Shown here piece after piece: positions 6,633 to 8,499 of a stretch of 8,499 bases of DNA (its first letter is position 1; every line of letters starts with the position of its first letter). The stretch is from Lachnoclostridium sp. UBA1434. GTDB taxonomy: Bacteria > Bacillota > Clostridia > Lachnospirales > Lachnospiraceae. Under the pieces are notes generated by a model. That model did not search any database, was not told the DNA's origin, and was given only the letters and a program-made list of their open reading frames with translations. Location: NCBI GenBank assembly GCA_002329645.1, contig DCTS01000112.1, positions 452 through 8,950 of the forward strand. Reading direction: 5' to 3'. A program made the translations under genes and the position numbers.

Positions 6633-6676
6633 TGAATTATTTATAATAGCTTACCCTATACTTAATAAATAATTCA
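6633..6676. repeat. 12-bp perfect inverted repeat overlapping the CYTH stop codon
   Basis: TGAATTATTTAT (6633-6644) and ATAAATAATTCA (6665-6676) are perfect complements, separated by 20 bases. The right arm contains the TGA stop of the CYTH gene. As RNA it would be a 12-bp, nearly all-AU stem between the CYTH gene and the 54-aa gene. No T-run follows, so it is more likely an intercistronic processing or stability element, or chance, than a full terminator. Confidence 0.45.
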
Positions 6677-7207
6677 AAACTCCTGCTCCATATATTCCTC
6701 AATTGAACTTAAGGTCGACATGTAAGAGTTGGAATATCTCTTATCACCGGAAACGTCCTTCCCAAACCAGGCAGGAGGCAGGAACCGGTTCGCCTCCTCC
6801 ACATTAGCAAACTCAACCTCAACAAGCATAAGCCCTTTAAGCAGGCCGTCAAATATATCCAGCTCGGCAGTAAGCCCTCCATGGATAGGTATCAGACAGC
6901 GGGTTTTATAAACCATGTTCCCTTCTATCTTGCCTTTCAAGGTATCATATGCTTCTTTGGAAAGGGGAAGCTCCACCTCTTCTCTGACTATTGCACCCGT
7001 TGCTGATATGGAGCTGTTCTTTGCCATATTCTCGCTTTTTGCCTTGCATTTGTTCCTTGCCTTGTATGTCAGATAATAATCCTCATTGCTTTTCCTGATT
7101 CTCAGTACCGGATTCCTGCACAGGTAGCCCTGTTCAATCTTTAATTTACTGAAGGATTCAATATTATCAGGTATCCTCTTAACCAAATATTTTCTTTCTA
7201 TCTCCAC
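6674..7207 (-). CDS. CYTH domain / triphosphate tunnel metalloenzyme
   Basis: The 177-residue protein shows the defining ExExK motif at its very start (EIERK, 2-6). The alternating charged strands of the tunnel fold follow: LRIRK (35-39), YLTYK (45-49), EEVEL (76-80), YKTR (100-103), AELDIFD (114-120), LVEVEF (128-133) and GDKRYSN (154-160). These acidic and basic residues bind metal ions and the triphosphate. Short bacterial CYTH proteins such as those of Clostridium thermocellum and Nitrosomonas europaea hydrolyse inorganic tripolyphosphate, so that is the likeliest activity; thiamine triphosphatase or nucleotide triphosphatase activity cannot be excluded. I choose the GTG at 7207 because AAGGGAG lies eight bases before it and because it puts EIERK at the N-terminus as is usual. 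The ATG at 7249 would add 14 residues but lacks a ribosome binding site. Residues about 51-75 look like a loop insertion rich in Lys, Ser and Asn. Confidence 0.92.
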   Translation of the reverse strand: MEIERKYLVKRIPDNIESFSKLKIEQGYLCRNPVLRIRKSNEDYYLTYKARNKCKAKSENMAKNSSISATGAIVREEVELPLSKEAYDTLKGKIEGNMVYKTRCLIPIHGGLTAELDIFDGLLKGLMLVEVEFANVEEANRFLPPAWFGKDVSGDKRYSNSYMSTLSSIEEYMEQEF

Positions 7208-7215
7208 TGACTCAT

Positions 7216-7222
7216 CTCCCTT
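7216..7222 (-). promoter_or_regulatory. ribosome binding site that favours the GTG start of the CYTH gene
   Basis: AAGGGAG on the minus strand ends eight bases before the GTG at 7207. Neither the ATG at 7249 nor the one at 7243 has a comparable site upstream. Confidence 0.55.
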
Positions 7223-7293
7223 AAAGATTTTTAACACATTCATACCCATTCATTCGATACGTTTGCCTGAATAATAAAAGGTCATCTGCTTAT

Positions 7294-7322
7294 ACTATTG
7301 CCATGAAAAAATGTTTTGTCAA
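7294..7322 (-). promoter_or_regulatory. candidate promoter of the CYTH gene, overlapping the start of the divergent gene
   Basis: A perfect TTGACA on the minus strand (7317-7322) is followed after 17 bases by AATAGT (7294-7299), which matches the -10 consensus in 4 of 6 positions. The -35 box lies inside the first codons of the divergent CmpB-like gene. Transcription would start near 7287, giving a leader of about 80 bases to the GTG at 7207. Confidence 0.4.
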
Positions 7323-7701
7323 CAATTTCTTTCTATGCGGCTTCTGCGGCTGGTGCGCCGAGTGCCTGTGGACCGGTCTCGGATCCATGCTAAAGCACAG
7401 GGACAGAACCCTGTCATGCCATACGTCAATATGGATGTTCCCGATATACGGAATGGGTGCATGCCTTACTCCCATATGCAGTAAGTTAAAAGGTAAAAAT
7501 ATCCTGTGCAGAGGAGGTGTCTATACTGTAATAATATATCTGGCGGAGCTTATAACCGGTATCACTCTTAAGAAATTCAAGGCTTGTCCCTGGGATTACA
7601 GCAAGGCCAGACATCACTATAAGGGAGTTATACGGCTGGATTACGTTCCGGTATGGTTTATAGGCGGGCTGCTCCTTGAAAGGCTCCTTAGCCGTGAATA
7701 A
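7303..7701 (+). CDS. CmpB-like (putative ABC-transporter type IV) small membrane protein, cysteine-rich
   Basis: The 132-residue protein has about four hydrophobic segments (roughly 4-24, 43-60, 71-90 and 114-128). It carries blocks typical of the family annotated as putative ABC transporter permease (PF06541, CmpB): ECLWTGLGSM (20-29), SIWMFPIYGMGACLTPI (42-58), CPWDYS (95-100) and IRLDYVPVWF (110-119). No ATPase gene is adjacent, and the transporter label of this family is not backed by biochemistry that I know of, so the role is open. Ten cysteines are present, four of them as CX2CX2CX2C in the first membrane segment (C12, C15, C18, C21). No ribosome binding site precedes the ATG. A TATACT at 7291-7296 lies so close that the message could begin at or next to the start codon. 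It diverges from the CYTH gene and precedes the Fur-family gene on the same strand by 126 bases. Confidence 0.8.
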   Translation: MKKCFVNNFFLCGFCGWCAECLWTGLGSMLKHRDRTLSCHTSIWMFPIYGMGACLTPICSKLKGKNILCRGGVYTVIIYLAELITGITLKKFKACPWDYSKARHHYKGVIRLDYVPVWFIGGLLLERLLSRE

Positions 7702-7758
7702 TATAAAATGCAGGTTGAAAGCCTTAGGCATAAGTTGTATACTCAATGTGTCAAGAGC

Positions 7759-7771
7759 GTTTATTATAAAC
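7759..7771. promoter_or_regulatory. perfect 6-1-6 palindrome, candidate Fur-family operator
   Basis: GTTTAT-T-ATAAAC is a perfect inverted repeat around one central base, 57 bases before the start of the Fur-family gene. The odd-centred layout and AT-rich half-sites resemble Fur, PerR and Zur boxes of Firmicutes (7-1-7 type), although the bases do not match any of these consensus sequences exactly. Self-regulation is common for this family. Confidence 0.45.
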
Positions 7772-7803
7772 TGTCAGTATCATGATTACCGTTATTATAA
7801 TAA
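7771..7803 (+). promoter_or_regulatory. candidate promoter of the Fur-family gene with a second palindrome in its -10 region
   Basis: TATAAT (7796-7801) or the overlapping TATTAT (7793-7798) can serve as -10 box. CTGTCA (7771-7776, 4 of 6 matches) is the only -35 candidate, at 19 or 16 bases. The 12-bp perfect palindrome TTATTATAATAA (7792-7803) covers the -10 box. A repressor bound here or at 7759-7771 would block transcription of the gene. Confidence 0.4.
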
Positions 7804-7815
7804 ATGAATTCTATT

Positions 7816-7821
7816 GAGGAG
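7816..7821 (+). promoter_or_regulatory. ribosome binding site that decides the Fur-family start
   Basis: GAGGAG ends six bases before the ATG at 7828. The earlier in-frame ATG at 7804 has no such site and would place this motif inside the coding region. Confidence 0.7.
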
Positions 7822-7827
7822 TACACA

Positions 7828-8232
7828 ATGGAGAATACAAGAAATACCCGCCAGAGGCAGCTTATATTGTCTCTGCTGAGGGAAGCCGACCGTCCGATGT
7901 CAATTAATGAAATACACTCACAGGTATCACATTCTCTGCCCAGAATAGCAAAGTCAACCATCTACAGGAATATAGACAATTTGCTTAACCAAAATCTTAT
8001 TGAAAAATATCATTTTAACGATAATGAGATCTTTTACAGAATTAAGGAGGATGTAGACGAGCATAAGCATTTTATTATATGCGACAAGTGTAAGAATGTA
8101 TTTGATCTTCCGGCCTGTCCGATACATGAAATAGAGGATGCCATCCAAAAGGAAGGCTTTATAATAAAGGATCATCAGATACAGATTATCGGCATCTGCA
8201 GCAAATGTGCCGGCGAAGAAAAGCTCAAATAA
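7828..8232 (+). CDS. Fur-family transcriptional regulator (Fur/Zur/PerR type)
   Basis: The 134-residue protein has the family layout. An N-terminal winged helix (about 1-75) contains TRQRQLILSLL (7-17) and the recognition helix region SLPRIAKSTIYRNIDNLL (36-53). A C-terminal dimerisation and metal domain begins near the DEHKHFIICDKC segment (77-88). Both CXXC pairs of the structural zinc site are present (C85/C88 and C124/C127). H79, H81 and H115 are available for the regulatory metal site. Sequence alone does not decide between iron (Fur), zinc (Zur) and peroxide (PerR) sensing. The start at ATG 7828 follows GAGGAG by six bases; a start at 7804 would add eight residues without a ribosome binding site. 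No metal transporter or peroxide-defence gene is inside the window, so its targets are unknown. Palindromes in its promoter region suggest self-control, and a strong terminator follows two bases after the stop. Confidence 0.92.
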   Translation: MENTRNTRQRQLILSLLREADRPMSINEIHSQVSHSLPRIAKSTIYRNIDNLLNQNLIEKYHFNDNEIFYRIKEDVDEHKHFIICDKCKNVFDLPACPIHEIEDAIQKEGFIIKDHQIQIIGICSKCAGEEKLK

Positions 8233-8234
8233 TT

Positions 8235-8267
8235 AAAATCCTTCCGGTAAATATGAGGAAGGATTTT
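8235..8267. terminator. bidirectional intrinsic terminator between convergent genes
   Basis: AAAATCCTTCC (8235-8245) and GGAAGGATTTT (8257-8267) form a perfect 11-bp stem with an 11-base loop, followed by TATATTT. The A-run on one side and the T-run on the other let it work in both directions. It ends the Fur-family gene (stop at 8232) and serves the convergent gene whose stop lies at 8289. Confidence 0.85.
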
Positions 8268-8279
8268 ATATTTGCTAAT

Positions 8280-8301
8280 ATTGACCTGTTATTGACCTGT
8301 T
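8280..8301. repeat. tandem 11-bp duplication across a stop codon
   Basis: ATTGACCTGTT occurs twice in direct succession (8280-8290 and 8291-8301). The TAA of the Gly/Thr-repeat gene is formed at the junction of the two copies. With a single copy, the reading would go one codon further (Tyr) and end at TAG. Confidence 0.8.
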
Positions 8302-8499
8302 GAATTATTGTTCGTGGTACCATTGGTTCCGCCGGTAGTAGTACCTCCACCGGTTGTTCCGCCTGTAGTGCCTCCTCCGGTTGTTCCGCCTCCGGTTGTA
8401 CCACCTCCGGTAGTTCCACCGGTTGTCCCACCTGTAGTTCCGCCGGTTGTTCCCCCGGTTGTTCCGTTGCCGTTAGTAGTGCCTCCTCCGGTTGTTCCG
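8289..8499 (-). CDS. C-terminal end of a Gly/Thr-repeat protein (partial)
   Basis: The last 69 codons are inside the window. Of these, 61 are Gly or Thr, mostly as GGTT and GGGTT units, followed by a short Asn-rich end (N-N-N-S-T-G-Q) and TAA. Such tails occur on secreted or surface proteins as flexible linkers or stalks. No LPXTG-type anchor or membrane segment is present at this end, so any export signal or functional domain must lie outside the window. Wobble bases vary between units (GGA, GGC, GGT; ACA, ACC, ACT). The minus strand is preferred because the frame ends in a non-repeat tail and a stop 22 bases before the shared terminator. The plus strand is also open as a Val/Pro repeat but has no start codon with a ribosome binding site. 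Function unknown. Confidence 0.6.
   Translation of the reverse strand, partial: GTTGGGTTNGNGTTGGTTGGTTGGTTGGTTGGGTTGGGTTGGGTTGGTTGGGTTTGGTNGTTNNNSTGQ

Noticed and set aside
8225..8431. Complete-looking minus-strand frame rich in Glu, Pro and Val over the repeat
   Set aside because: It has no ribosome binding site, runs through the bidirectional terminator into the end of the Fur-family gene, and competes with the Gly/Thr frame, which ends properly before the terminator.
8296..8499. Plus-strand Val/Pro repeat frame
   Set aside because: It is open, but no start codon with a ribosome binding site lies between the terminator and the repeat; the minus-strand frame explains the flanks better. It is kept as a finding because the strand is not proven.

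Overview
The window looks like chromosomal DNA of a low-GC anaerobic Clostridium-type Firmicute. The reasons are strong AGGAGG-type ribosome binding sites, AT-rich spacers, an NfnAB electron-bifurcating transhydrogenase pair, and small protein types that I associate with Lachnospiraceae and cellulolytic clostridia (DUF5688, the CmpB-like membrane protein, the MAKAGMRRPDP small protein). This is judged from protein signatures only. I see no phage, insertion sequence, CRISPR array, tRNA or rRNA.

Layout: (a) 1-43 (-) is the 5' end of a gene that leaves the window and starts with a signal-like sequence. (b) 230-1189 (-) encodes a DUF5688 protein. (c) 1465-6141 (-) is a run of four genes reading right to left: nfnA, nfnB, a membrane-anchored GGDEF-EAL protein and a YhhN/TMEM86-type membrane protein. 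Gaps are 24, 42 and 12 bases and I see no terminator inside, so one transcript from a good promoter at 6217-6245 is plausible. (d) 6435-7207 (-) holds a CYTH (triphosphate tunnel) enzyme followed by a 54-residue basic, proline-rich protein. (e) 7303-7701 (+) is a cysteine-rich CmpB-like membrane protein, divergent from the CYTH gene. (f) 7828-8232 (+) is a Fur-family zinc-containing repressor with palindromes in its promoter region, ended by a bidirectional terminator at 8235-8267. (g) 8289-8499 (-) is the C-terminal end of a Gly/Thr-repeat protein entering from the right.

How the genes may work together: NfnAB balances NADH, NADPH and reduced ferredoxin in fermentative anaerobes. The two genes behind it would turn over cyclic-di-GMP and probably act on ether lipids (lysoplasmalogen). 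A link between redox state, second messenger and membrane lipid is suggested only by gene order. The Fur-family gene probably regulates itself. Several starts are better placed at internal codons with a proper ribosome binding site (GGDEF-EAL 3777, 54-aa protein 6599, CYTH 7207, Fur 7828).

I found no clear undescribed multi-gene system. The points most worth a second look are the NfnAB/c-di-GMP/YhhN gene run, the four-cysteine array in the first membrane segment of the CmpB-like protein, the Fur-family palindromes, and the Gly/Thr repeat whose opposite strand is also open as a Val/Pro repeat.
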